Shown here piece by piece: positions 53,839-61,690 of a stretch of 64,000 bases of DNA; within the stretch, counting starts at the first letter, position 1; every line of letters begins with the position of its first letter. This DNA comes from Thermoprotei archaeon (GTDB taxonomy: Archaea > Thermoproteota > Thermoprotei > Gearchaeales > WAQG01). The stretch lies in contig JAVZOV010000001.1 in assembly GCA_038881895.1 (NCBI GenBank), forward strand, positions 1 through 64,000, read 5' to 3'. The notes below the pieces were generated by a model. That model worked only from the letters and a program-made list of their open reading frames with translations, was not told the origin of the DNA and searched no databases. A program made the translations under genes and the position numbers.

Positions 53839-55047
53839 ATGTCGTTTGAGGAAGAATTTGAAAAGAAAGGCATATTTAAAGATGAAAGTAAACTTTCATC
53901 AGATTACGTTCCTGAGAGTTTACCTTTTAGGGATTCTCATATACGTCAACTCGTTTCATTCTTTAAAGGTATGGTTGAAACACCTGGTGGTACTTTCTAT
54001 AAAGCTGTAGCTTATGGGCCAGTAGGAACAGGCAAGACAGCAGTCTCAAAACGATTTGGTAGTTTATTAGTGGAGTATGCATTAAAAAAAGGGATAAACA
54101 TAAAGTATGTTCACATAAACTGCTACCAAAATAGAACATTATTTATGGTCGTAAAAAGAATGGCAGATATTCTCATACCAAACCTCCCTTCAAGAGGTCT
54201 ATCAGCACAAGAATTACTCGATATAGTATGGAATTATTTAGAAGAAAAAGACGTTTACATTTTTGCAGTTGTCGATGAATTAGACTACTTAGCCAGATCA
54301 TCACCGGACACTCTCTACATGCTAACAAGACTCTCAGATACTTACCTCAATACAAAACAAAGGATCAGCATATTATTCATAGGTAGAAACCTAGCCTTTT
54401 TGCCGCTCATAGACCAAAGTGTCGCAAGTACACTATCAAGAAACATGATTAAGTTCGAACCATACAAAGCGTTCCAGATTCTAAAAATATTAGAAGAGAG
54501 AGAAGAAGAAGCATTCGAGCCATCAGCAGTAAGCCATGACATACTAACCTTAGTCGCAGAGACGTCTGGTGTCGATACTGGAGGCAACGGAGATGCTAGG
54601 TATGCTCTAGAATTACTTTGGAGATCAGGTAAAATAGCTGAACAACAGGGTCTTCAAAAAATACTGCCAGACCACGTACGCATAGCAAAAAGTGAAACAC
54701 ATCCATTCGTACGAGAAGAAATACTACTAAGCCTTACAAACCACGAACTACTACTATTGCAAAGCATTGCATCAATACTCAAAAAGAACTACAGCATACA
54801 CGCCACCTTTAGTGACGTAGAAGAAGAATACAACCTACTATGCGAAACAAAAAACATTGAACCGCGCAGGCACACACAACTATGGGAATACCTCCAAAGC
54901 CTAAAAAATACTGGTCTCATCCATGCACGAACAGTAAACAAAGCCAATAGAGGAAGAACAACAATCATCAGCCTACAAGACATCCCGGCGGACATACTAG
55001 AACAGAAAGTTAAATCAATACTAGAGGAAAGAATCAATGAAAAATGA
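53839..55047 (+). CDS. Orc1/Cdc6-type replication initiator
   Basis: About 402 residues. LPFRDSHIRQLVSFFKG, Walker A YGPVGTGKTAV, Walker B FAVVDELDYLAR, sensor-like ILFIGRNLAF, and a C-terminal winged helix (ITNHELLLLQSIA region to the end). It binds origins and recruits MCM. The start is the ATG at 53839 (MSFEEEFEKKGIF), about 22 bases after a GATAAATATTTT box. A longer reading from 53758 would run through the inverted repeat. A short winged-helix gene overlaps its end. Confidence 0.9.
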   Translation: MSFEEEFEKKGIFKDESKLSSDYVPESLPFRDSHIRQLVSFFKGMVETPGGTFYKAVAYGPVGTGKTAVSKRFGSLLVEYALKKGINIKYVHINCYQNRTLFMVVKRMADILIPNLPSRGLSAQELLDIVWNYLEEKDVYIFAVVDELDYLARSSPDTLYMLTRLSDTYLNTKQRISILFIGRNLAFLPLIDQSVASTLSRNMIKFEPYKAFQILKILEEREEEAFEPSAVSHDILTLVAETSGVDTGGNGDARYALELLWRSGKIAEQQGLQKILPDHVRIAKSETHPFVREEILLSLTNHELLLLQSIASILKKNYSIHATFSDVEEEYNLLCETKNIEPRRHTQLWEYLQSLKNTGLIHARTVNKANRGRTTIISLQDIPADILEQKVKSILEERINEK

Positions 55048-55321
55048 GACAGAAACCATCGAAAAAATGCTAGGCTCAAAAAGCAAAATAAGAATTCTAG
55101 CAACATTAGTCAAATACAGAGAAATCAACATAGCAAGCCTCGTAAAAATATGTGGTTCAGGATATACTGCAGTAGAAAGAAGCCTAAAAGACCTCGAAAA
55201 AATAGGCATAATTACTGAAAAAAGATTCGGAAGAATAAGAATAATCAAACTAACAGAAAACGACAAAAGAGTACAAGCTCTCATAAAACTCTTCGAAACA
55301 CTTAACAAAACCAAAAACTAA
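55037..55321 (+). CDS. Winged-helix DNA-binding protein
   Basis: 94 residues of ArsR/winged-helix type: GSKSKIRILATLVKYREINI, SLVKICGSGYTAVERSLKDL and EKIGIITEKRFGRIRIIKLT. It overlaps the orc1/cdc6 end by 11 bases and so is translationally coupled. It may regulate the initiator gene or assist at the origin (inference from position). Confidence 0.75.
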   Translation: MKNETETIEKMLGSKSKIRILATLVKYREINIASLVKICGSGYTAVERSLKDLEKIGIITEKRFGRIRIIKLTENDKRVQALIKLFETLNKTKN

Positions 55322-55336
55322 AACAAACACAAAAAC

Positions 55337-55439
55337 TTATATTTTCAACCGCTTTATATACTTCAGCGATGATCGATCTAACCCCAATGACGGGCTCTTG
55401 AAAAGCCCGAATGAAATGGATCTTGAGTGCTGAGCTACT
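55337..55439 (+). other. Intergenic segment with promoter-like box and hairpin
   Basis: A strong CGCTTTATATAC box (55349-55360) points rightwards. It is followed by CGGGCTCTTGAAAAGCCCG, a hairpin with a CTTGAAA-like loop. It could be the promoter and first hairpin of a small RNA, or the flank of element S2. No protein is evident. Confidence 0.3.
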
Positions 55440-55836
55440 TCTTTGGCACTCTCCACGGCTAAGGCCGGGAGGTTCTTGCTTCTAAGGTTTTCATCGGCTC
55501 TGTTTTTCATTGCCCTTCTAGGCTCCCACGTCATCCCACTCCACCTTAGAGGCGAGGGGTGTGCCACCACCCCGTTAACCTCGCCTACGGGTTCTGAGTT
55601 AAGTAGAGATTCATAGTGTTTTATCACCTCTACTCAACTCTTCCCTCTCGATTAGCTCATCGAGGGCTTTCGGGGTAAACCCGACATCCCCACATCCGAA
55701 GGTCAACCCCCAGCCCACCATCCCCATAGGAAGTCATGCTTCCAGAGTAGAGGGAACACTAAAACGTATGAGCAAACCATATTTAAACCTATCTGCTCTG
55801 AAAATACTGACAAAGGCAGCTAAATGCTGCCTCTTT
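55440..55836 (-). mobile_element. Structured GC-rich element, copy S2 (tnpB-less IS200/IS605-like)
   Basis: On the minus strand the order is a left hairpin (AAAGGCAGC/GCTGCCTCTTT, 55812-55836), a TATA-like TTTAAATAT (55784-55792), 165 bases nearly identical to S1 (55640-55800), a stem AGTAGAG/CTCTACT whose S1 counterpart differs but pairs, a GGCGAG/CTCGCC stem with an inner GGGGTG/CACCCC stem, and a right-end hairpin of the ACTCTCC-GGC-GCC-GGAG type (55448-55473). No transposase is present. A 96-codon frame (55337-55627) contains VGEVNGVVAHPSPLRWSGMT, which looks like the degenerate tail of a TnpB frame. TnpB guide RNAs normally come from this region. Confidence 0.6.
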
Positions 55837-55971
55837 GAGAGCGTAAAGCTTCTCTATCAAGAAGATATTATGGCTTATCTCTATTTAACTCCATCTATTT
55901 TGAAACTGTTTTTTACGGCGTCCCTTCGGTAGCTCCACACAAATCGAGAATCTGTCGAAGCATATAAACAT

Positions 55972-56030
55972 ATCAACAATTCATCCCAGAACTGAAGTTC
56001 TAGGCTTTCTTGTCGAATTATTTGTAAGGT
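55972..56030 (+). repeat. IS200/IS605-like end relic, type B (copy B2)
   Basis: The best-kept member. The inner stem AGAACT/AGTTCT lies in CCAGAACTGAAGTTCTAGG. CTTTCTTGTCGAATTATTTG follows. In B3 the same stem reads ACAGTT/AACTGT, so several base pairs have changed on both sides together. Confidence 0.6.
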
Positions 56031-56050
56031 TGCGAGCTGAATTTGGCGAG

Positions 56051-56186
56051 GAGGTTCCAGCAGGCGGCCTATGGATTATACGTCCGTGGTAGGGGCTGGT
56101 TTTGCAAATTCCAGAACCCAGTACAATGAAGGTTATAAGCCTAAAGAACCGAGAATCTTCTGACTTTAGTCGCAGAAAACGTCAAC
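56051..56186 (+). repeat. IS200/IS605-like right-end relic, type R (copy R2)
   Basis: GAGGTTCCAGCAGGCGGCCT, GGTAGGGGCTGGTTTTGCAA, ACCGAGAATCTTCTGACTTT and GTCAACTCC parallel the reverse complement of 62444-62575. It starts 20 bases after B2 in the same orientation, so B2 and R2 may be one collapsed element. Confidence 0.55.
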
Positions 56187-56260
56187 TCCTCAAGTTATGG
56201 ATACTATTAAAAACAATTGAATATATCCATTAAAAACAACTAGTTAAAATAACAAAAAAA

Positions 56261-58120
56261 TTAAAGGATTATCTTATTCAATTCTGACATATCTTTTATG
56301 TTGTTCATTTTTATCATTTTATCAGAGATTGTATATAATACATCATTTATATAAAGAATCCGCTTAACAAAGTACTTCCCCTCATAAAACAAATTAGAGG
56401 CAAGATCCATGGTAGTATTTAAATGAGAAATTTTACCTATTAGCACAAATCCTTTCTCTAATGATACATTAAAAATATATGCACCTTGCCAAACAGGTTT
56501 TCCATATTCATATGGCGGTGAACTTGGATCTTTTACTGCAACAAGGACAGGCATTGCTAAAAGTTTTCTTTTATAATCAAATAGCAATGCTTTATGATCA
56601 TTGAGTATTGGAGATCCTGAACCTCTATCTCCTATAACATATTTTGCGATTTCCTTTGGATTTTTAGGATCAGATACATCAAATAATGATATCTTTATTC
56701 CTTGATACCACGCAAAATCACTATGGGCGTCTTCAATAGTATCCTTGCCTATACCGATTATATGAGTCTCGTCATATGGATGTAGATAATTCGAATATCC
56801 AGGTATTTTTAACCATCCTAATACTTTTGGATAAACTGGATTACTTAAGTCAATTACAAATAGTGGATCAGTCTTTTTAAAAGTCACTAAATAACCTCTA
56901 TCATCAATAAACCTTGCTGAATAAATCCATTCACCAGGGGCCAAATCTGTAACATTACTTATTGTTTTCATATCATTCACACTAAGAATGTATACATCAT
57001 TCTTTGGTTTCATGTCCCATCTAGTTGTTGCAACCCTAAGATAACCATTATGCTCATCCATTGAAAACTGATTTAGCACTGTACCTGGAACTCTACCGCT
57101 AGCCTCATATTTAATATTACCACCATTAATACTAAATCTATAAATTAGCGTCTCTTCATAGAGATTTCTGACTATAATTCGCATGTTACTAAAAGAAGGT
57201 GTTACCTTCCATTTTGCAGATGTTATATAAAGATTATGCAATGACATATAAAGGGTGTGTGCATCACCAAGTAAAAACGCACTAATAGTCGGGTTTTCAT
57301 GACCACTCACGTTAAGAGCAACAATTATAGTATATTCGTAATAAGTTTCATTCGACTCTGGTAGATAAAATATTTGATTAGCAGGTATATTAATTACCGC
57401 ATCATTAATTTTGATCATCGGAAATTTAATAGATTCAAAAATATCTGAGTCAGGGGCTCTCCAAAGAAATGTTTTATAAGACTTAATAATTGGTTCCTTC
57501 ACAATAAGATAGACGTAGTCACCTATAGTTCTTGATGCGAAATAGTATCCATTAACAGAGAAATTGGTCATCAATTTTGGCATACTCCTATCTTCTATGT
57601 CATATATTTTTATGTTAATTTCATAATTATCACCTGAATCTTCATTTACAACCACAGCAAGTCTGTCAGCAAACAAGAACATACCAATGACTTCATTATT
57701 AAGCATGATCCTAGACACTATATTACTATCTTCTGGAGGATATGCCATGATTATATAAACTGTGTTATTTGAAGCAACATAGATGTATTTGCCATCGGTC
57801 TTCACAATATCTAACTCATCAACACCCTCAACCTGAACATTAGTTTTAGAGTAATAATAACTAGATTGTTCAGACTTTGCCACTCCAAATACAGGAACAA
57901 TGTCATATGATAAATGCTTAGAGATAAAAACTTTTAATTCATTGTAAGATGAAAAACTTTTAATTCCTTCAGCTCCAGTAATATCAATAGCTTTAATAAA
58001 TCTATTATTGTCAAAGTTCCCGTTGTAATGAATTATTGTCGCTACTGATAATAGTATTAACAGCAATGCAACAAAGCCAAAAACTTTCTCTGAACTATGA
58101 TTCATGTTCTGCACCATCAT
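56261..58120 (-). CDS. Secreted/membrane-anchored beta-propeller protein (COG4880 type)
   Basis: 619 residues. An N-terminal membrane helix (FGFVALLLILLSVATIIHYN, about 14-33) is followed by an extracellular domain. TNVQVEGVDELDIVKTDGKY is the hallmark of the archaeal and bacterial family with a C-terminal beta-propeller domain (PF09826). Repeating blades include FLFADRLAVVVNED and IIGIGKDTIEDAHSD. Role unknown; such proteins are thought to act at the cell surface in binding or scaffolding. Both flanks are rich in relic repeats. Confidence 0.82.
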   Translation of the reverse strand: MMVQNMNHSSEKVFGFVALLLILLSVATIIHYNGNFDNNRFIKAIDITGAEGIKSFSSYNELKVFISKHLSYDIVPVFGVAKSEQSSYYYSKTNVQVEGVDELDIVKTDGKYIYVASNNTVYIIMAYPPEDSNIVSRIMLNNEVIGMFLFADRLAVVVNEDSGDNYEINIKIYDIEDRSMPKLMTNFSVNGYYFASRTIGDYVYLIVKEPIIKSYKTFLWRAPDSDIFESIKFPMIKINDAVINIPANQIFYLPESNETYYEYTIIVALNVSGHENPTISAFLLGDAHTLYMSLHNLYITSAKWKVTPSFSNMRIIVRNLYEETLIYRFSINGGNIKYEASGRVPGTVLNQFSMDEHNGYLRVATTRWDMKPKNDVYILSVNDMKTISNVTDLAPGEWIYSARFIDDRGYLVTFKKTDPLFVIDLSNPVYPKVLGWLKIPGYSNYLHPYDETHIIGIGKDTIEDAHSDFAWYQGIKISLFDVSDPKNPKEIAKYVIGDRGSGSPILNDHKALLFDYKRKLLAMPVLVAVKDPSSPPYEYGKPVWQGAYIFNVSLEKGFVLIGKISHLNTTMDLASNLFYEGKYFVKRILYINDVLYTISDKMIKMNNIKDMSELNKIIL

Positions 58121-58195
58121 ATTTATATATTATGAGAATAATAATACTACATTTAAGAACAATATTGTCCAAAAAATAGAACAATCATACGTACC

Positions 58196-58260
58196 TAAGC
58201 TTATTGACAATTTATCCCACAGTTAAAACTGTAGGCTTTCTTGCTGAGTTTCATGTAATA
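58196..58260 (+). repeat. IS200/IS605-like end relic, type B (copy B3)
   Basis: Outer AAGCTTA pairs with TAGGCTT, and the inner stem is ACAGTT/AACTGT in CCACAGTTAAAACTGTAGG. CTTTCTTGCTGAGTTTCATG follows. Lead-in ATTGACAATTTATCC matches the other copies. Confidence 0.6.
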
Positions 58261-58315
58261 CTGCATTGGACCTATAGAGAAATTGATAAAGTTTAAACAT
58301 GTTGCATAATTAGCG

Positions 58316-58430
58316 CGCTTCACATCTAAAGACAGGAGATTCTCAGTTCTTCAGTCTAGGTCTCTAAGTTTAGTGTGTCAAAGCAGCTACTACTATGAAC
58401 GTATATAGCTCATAATCCGCTTGAGAACAG
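58316..58430 (-). repeat. IS200/IS605-like right-end relic, type R (copy R3)
   Basis: ACAGGAGATTCTCAGTTCTT, TTTAGTGTGTCAAAGCAGCT and ACTATGAACGTATATAGCTC line up with GGGAGATTCTCGGTTTGTCG, CTGTGTCAAACCAGC and CATGAGCATATAGCCC at 62469-62560. It has lost its main hairpin. Confidence 0.5.
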
Positions 58431-58460
58431 CTCGTCCAAAAATGTTATCCAAACACTAAT

Positions 58461-58515
58461 AAGCCTATCAGTAATTCATTCCAGAACTAAAACTTTAGGT
58501 TTTCTAACATTCATC
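58461..58515 (+). repeat. IS200/IS605-like end relic, type B (copy B4)
   Basis: AAGCCTATCAGTAATTCATT followed by CCAGAACTAAAACTTTAGGT and TTTCTAACATTC. The outer pairing AAGCCTA/TAGGTTT is kept; the inner stem is decayed. Confidence 0.5.
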
Positions 58516-58569
58516 TTTATGATATGATAATATTTTTATTCTTAAATGATCATTTGTTATAGGTTTGTG

Positions 58570-58923
58570 CTATTCACTTAGTTTTTTAAGTATTTTGCGA
58601 ATGTCTGCTGGGTTTGTGTTGAGTATTTTTGCTATATCTTCTATTGTTAGTGAAGGGTCCGCTGTTAGCAGTGATTTTACTTTGTTTTCAAGTCTTTGTT
58701 CTTCACTACCTTCGTCGAAGAAGTTAATTTGTGCTAAAACCGAACCGCTTACAAATACTCTGGGTATTCTATTTCCTTTTTCGTATGCTTCTTCTAGTAT
58801 GATACTGTTGTCTTGTGGATTGAATATGGCTAGTCTTCCAACTATTACACGTCCGTCGAGAGTTCTGATTTCTACGATCGTTCCTATTTTATCCTTAACC
58901 TTGCTGTATATTGAGTTACTCAC
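58570..58923 (-). CDS. Lsm (Sm-like) protein with C-terminal helix-turn-helix extension
   Basis: 117 residues. Residues 8-70 form an Sm fold: VGK-like IGTIVEIRTLDGRVIVGRLA (Sm1) and RVFVSGSVLAQINFF (Sm2). Residues 76-117 (NKVKSLLTADPSLTIEDIAK, then NTNPADIRKILKKLSE) resemble a small HTH or helical bundle. Sm proteins form rings that bind RNA. Standard archaeal SmAP1/2 end after Sm2 at about 75-80 residues, so the extension is unusual; it differs from the known SmAP3 tail as far as I can tell. Confidence 0.72.
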   Translation of the reverse strand: MSNSIYSKVKDKIGTIVEIRTLDGRVIVGRLAIFNPQDNSIILEEAYEKGNRIPRVFVSGSVLAQINFFDEGSEEQRLENKVKSLLTADPSLTIEDIAKILNTNPADIRKILKKLSE

Positions 58924-59078
58924 ACACTACACCACTAATAAATTATACGATTAGATTAAAAAGTTTAAGCTATGCTCGTCTAAGAATGTACGGTTAGCAT
59001 TGTTTTATAAAACGAAATCTACCATTTAAAAACGTTCCTTAATCTGTCAACATATAATCAGAAAATTTTAAATCGTGT

Positions 59079-60122
59079 TTAAAAAAGTTTGAACGGTAGA
59101 TTGTCTATTAATTTTTTGATGGTGTTTAGATGTTTGGTATCTAGAATGTTGAATTTTGAGTAAAGACTCAGGTACTTCGTTGCGTCGTCTGCAAATACTA
59201 AGACTGCTGTTCCTTTGACACCTTCATCACTAAGTTTTAATGCTGCTGCCAGTGCAGCACCTGAAGAAGGCCCTATTAAAATGTTTTCTTTTTCTGCGGC
59301 TAGTGAGATGGCATGGAATGCTTCCTCATCGTTTATTCTTATCCATCTATCAATGATTTTAATTCTTTTTGAAAACACTGGTGGTATGCCTGATTCTTCA
59401 AAGTTTCGTAGTCCTTGTATGTGATGATTTTTTTGTGGTTCGACGGCTATTATTTCAACACTCCCACGTTCTTTTAAGTATGTACCTGCGCCTGATATTG
59501 TACCTCCCGTTCCAACACCTGCTATGAAGTGTGTAATTTCTCCCCCGGTCTCTTTCCATATTTCTGGCCCTGTACTTTCATAATGTGCTAGGAAGTTGGC
59601 CTCATTTTCATATTGATTTGGCATGAAATATTGATCAGGATAACTCTCAACTATGGATTTGGCTAGTGCAATACTTTGATCTGTTCCTTTACCGACTCTA
59701 GGGCATAAGTCATCTGGTGTTTCAAAGATTTCTCCTCCTATTTTCTTTATTAATAATTTTGTTTCATCGCTTATTGCCTGAGGGACTACTGCATAAAACT
59801 GATATCCTAATGCTCTAGATATGCATGCTAGAGCTATTCCCGTATTACCTGATGTTGGCTCTATTATTTTCTTATCCAGGGAAAGTAATCCTTCTTCTTC
59901 AGCCATTTTAATCATCCAATACGCTGCTCTATCTTTTAGAGAGCCGAATGGATTTGCCCACTCTAATTTTGCATATAGTTTAAGTTTACCATTTTCTAAG
60001 TTGCTGAGCCGTAGTAAGGGAGTATTGCCAACCTTTAGTTTATCACGTGTTAACAACCCTTTACTAGCTAAGTTTATGTTGTTAATCCAATATCCTATAG
60101 CGTTAATGTTTAGTTTGTACAT
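59079..60122 (-). CDS. Cysteine synthase-like PLP enzyme (fold type II)
   Basis: 347 residues. A leader of about 30 residues precedes VGNTPLLRLS. The PLP lysine is Lys63 in NPFGSLKDRAAYW. PTSGNTGIALA, GVGTGGTISGAGTYLKE and GPSSGAALAAAL complete the cysteine synthase/CBS pattern, and FADDATKYL resembles O-phosphoserine-type enzymes. It likely makes cysteine from O-acetyl- or O-phosphoserine. It ends an operon with dsrE-like and tusA-like genes, so its sulfur could come from a protein persulfide rather than free sulfide (inference). Confidence 0.85.
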   Translation of the reverse strand: MYKLNINAIGYWINNINLASKGLLTRDKLKVGNTPLLRLSNLENGKLKLYAKLEWANPFGSLKDRAAYWMIKMAEEEGLLSLDKKIIEPTSGNTGIALACISRALGYQFYAVVPQAISDETKLLIKKIGGEIFETPDDLCPRVGKGTDQSIALAKSIVESYPDQYFMPNQYENEANFLAHYESTGPEIWKETGGEITHFIAGVGTGGTISGAGTYLKERGSVEIIAVEPQKNHHIQGLRNFEESGIPPVFSKRIKIIDRWIRINDEEAFHAISLAAEKENILIGPSSGAALAAALKLSDEGVKGTAVLVFADDATKYLSLYSKFNILDTKHLNTIKKLIDNLPFKLF

Positions 60123-60128
60123 ACCGCC

Positions 60129-60371
60129 TCAACCTACCGTGACTTTGATGATATAATTATCATTATTATTGGTTACTGTGAATTTATAACCTCCGTTTGT
60201 CAACGTAGTGATAAGTGATCTCAATGTTGCCTCGGATTTATCACATATTACTTCAATGCTTCCTTTCTTCTCTATACTCTTCATTTCGTTTAATTTTTTA
60301 ATAGTTAAGAAGGATGGATATGGGCATACTAAGCCCCTGACATCAAGAATATATTTCTTCTCTTTACTCAT
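60129..60371 (-). CDS. tusA: TusA/SirA-family sulfur carrier
   Basis: 80 residues. LDVRGLVCPYPSFLTIKKLN carries the CPxP motif whose Cys16 holds a persulfide in TusA. It moves sulfur between enzymes in the cytoplasm. It lies six bases upstream of the cysteine-synthase-like start and downstream of a DsrE-like gene, so the three genes are one operon. Confidence 0.9.
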   Translation of the reverse strand: MSKEKKYILDVRGLVCPYPSFLTIKKLNEMKSIEKKGSIEVICDKSEATLRSLITTLTNGGYKFTVTNNNDNYIIKVTVG

Positions 60372-60383
60372 GGTGATTTCCCC

Positions 60384-60773
60384 TCATATAAATAGAACTA
60401 TTCCTCCATTTCTTGCTGCTTTGAGAGCATTGTTTAAGAATGTTATCGCCTCTTCTATTTCTACACCCGGATAAAGCGTCTGTTCATTTATCCCCATTTT
60501 TTCCAGCATCTCTTTAGATGGAGCACACGCACAAATGTGAGCACCTACTGATAACGCGTTTTTTAAGTATTCTTCGACTGGAGGCATTCCTGGCATATAA
60601 ATCTTGTTCATAGTATCTTTACGTATTACATCCAAACCTTTCATCGTTGCATATAGATGCGCGTTTACACCTAAACTACTAGCTGCCAAGATTAAAGTCA
60701 ATGCTGGATATACACGTTCTGGTTCGTTCGAAACTAAAACTATATGCAATTCTTGTTTATCACTCATATACAT
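60384..60773 (-). CDS. DsrE-like family protein
   Basis: About 129 residues. A Rossmann-like ELHIVLVSNEPERVYPALTL start, AHLYATMKGLDVI, and VGAHICACAPSKEMLEKMGI with two cysteines spaced C-x-C, the DsrE2-type sulfur-handling site. DsrE proteins pass persulfide sulfur to or from TusA. The start is the ATG at 60773 (or 60767), about 28 bases from a minus-strand TATATAT box at 60798-60804. A 16-base palindrome lies between that box and the start. Confidence 0.8.
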   Translation of the reverse strand: MYMSDKQELHIVLVSNEPERVYPALTLILAASSLGVNAHLYATMKGLDVIRKDTMNKIYMPGMPPVEEYLKNALSVGAHICACAPSKEMLEKMGINEQTLYPGVEIEEAITFLNNALKAARNGGIVLFI

Positions 60774-60776
60774 CGA

Positions 60777-60792
60777 TATAACATATGTTATA
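60777..60792. promoter_or_regulatory. 16-base palindrome between TATA box and start of the dsrE-tusA operon
   Basis: TATAACATATGTTATA is a perfect palindrome directly upstream of the expected transcription start and ATG (60773). A repressor bound here would block the promoter, so it is a good operator candidate. Confidence 0.5.
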
Positions 60793-60797
60793 GCCAA

Positions 60798-61184
60798 TAT
60801 ATAAACTTGATGAAAGATATATCTGTTTTTATGAACATTTATTATAACAACTCTGTTGTTTCTTGATGTATGTTATTAATATATCTATATACATAAAAAT
60901 TACAAGTAAAAATCTTGCTTTCAGGGCGAAAATGACAAAAAGCTTAAGGGTGTATAGTTTTTATTATAGAACTGAGGATTCTAAGTATATTCAATATGGA
61001 AAGAGCTCATGATATGCTCTGCTACCCTGCAGATGAAAAATGTAAACCCGAATAAATACAGATAGTAAAATCCTTGATCTCAGGCAAAGGGAAATTAGAT
61101 ATTCATGAAAGTATTTCATGTTATTTTTATATGTTTTTCTTAAAGTTTATTTTTGTATAAAAATTACTTGAGACGGTGAATAAG
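60798..61184. other. Intergenic region, about 390 bases
   Basis: Divergent promoters for the dsrE operon (left) and the peroxiredoxin (right, GTTTATTTTTGTATAAAAA region and a GGTGA ribosome binding site). The middle is AT-rich; TTGCTTTCAGGGCGAAAATG at 60915-60934 could be another worn IS-end. No gene seen. Confidence 0.5.
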
Positions 61185-61655
61185 ATGTCAGTTAATGTGG
61201 GACAAAAAGCTCCTAATTTTACACTATTAGATGTGAACTTTAAACCTAGGAGTTTACAAGAGTTTATTGGTTCTCAGAATATAGTATTAGTGTTCTTTCC
61301 AGCGGCATTCAGTTCTGTGTGTACCAAAGAGTTGTGTACTTTTAGAGATAGTATGATAAAATTAAATTCGCTTAAAGCTAATGTAATAGGAATTAGTGTT
61401 GATACTCCGTTTGTACAGAAAGCATTCGCTGATTTTAATAAGCTTAATTTTACGCTTTTGAGCGATTTCAATAAGGAAGTAATAAAACTTTATGGTGTTG
61501 TTCTCCAAGATCTATTGGGATTAAAGGAACTTGCAAAGAGAGCTGTTTTCATAATAGATAAGGAAGGCATCATTAGATATAAATGGGTTTCGGATGATCC
61601 GAGAGTCGAACCTAATTATAATGAAATAATAAAGGAATTAGAGCGTATTGAATAA
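61185..61655 (+). CDS. Peroxiredoxin (AhpC/TSA, PrxQ/BCP-like)
   Basis: 156 residues. NVGQKAPNFTLLDVN at the start and FFPAAFSSVCTKELCTFRD with peroxidatic Cys46 and a second Cys51, the C-x4-C spacing of PrxQ-type enzymes. It reduces hydrogen peroxide and organic peroxides using a thioredoxin-like donor. The ATG at 61185 follows GGTGA by seven bases; a GTG at 61176 is also in frame. Confidence 0.9.
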   Translation: MSVNVGQKAPNFTLLDVNFKPRSLQEFIGSQNIVLVFFPAAFSSVCTKELCTFRDSMIKLNSLKANVIGISVDTPFVQKAFADFNKLNFTLLSDFNKEVIKLYGVVLQDLLGLKELAKRAVFIIDKEGIIRYKWVSDDPRVEPNYNEIIKELERIE

Positions 61656-61690
61656 ATAATATTTTTGATATTTCTTTATCGGTGATTTTT

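Larger units (their letters stand above)
55837..56260. other. Intergenic region of relic repeats
   Basis: No intact gene. It contains relics B2 and R2 (listed separately) and about 130 AT-rich bases before the beta-propeller gene end. Confidence 0.6.
58121..58569. other. Intergenic region, 449 bases, of relic repeats
   Basis: No gene seen. It is built of three relics (B3, R3 in opposite orientation, B4) separated by AT-rich spacers. Confidence 0.6.

Noticed and set aside
55366-55432. Possible C/D-box guide RNA (ATGATCG and CTGA boxes)
   Set aside because: The C box matches only five of seven positions, and no clear C'/D' pair is present.
55455-55800. SRP RNA or RNase P RNA
   Set aside because: The conserved SRP GGAA-loop region and the RNase P GAGGAAAGUC core are both missing, and a second copy is truncated inside another gene.
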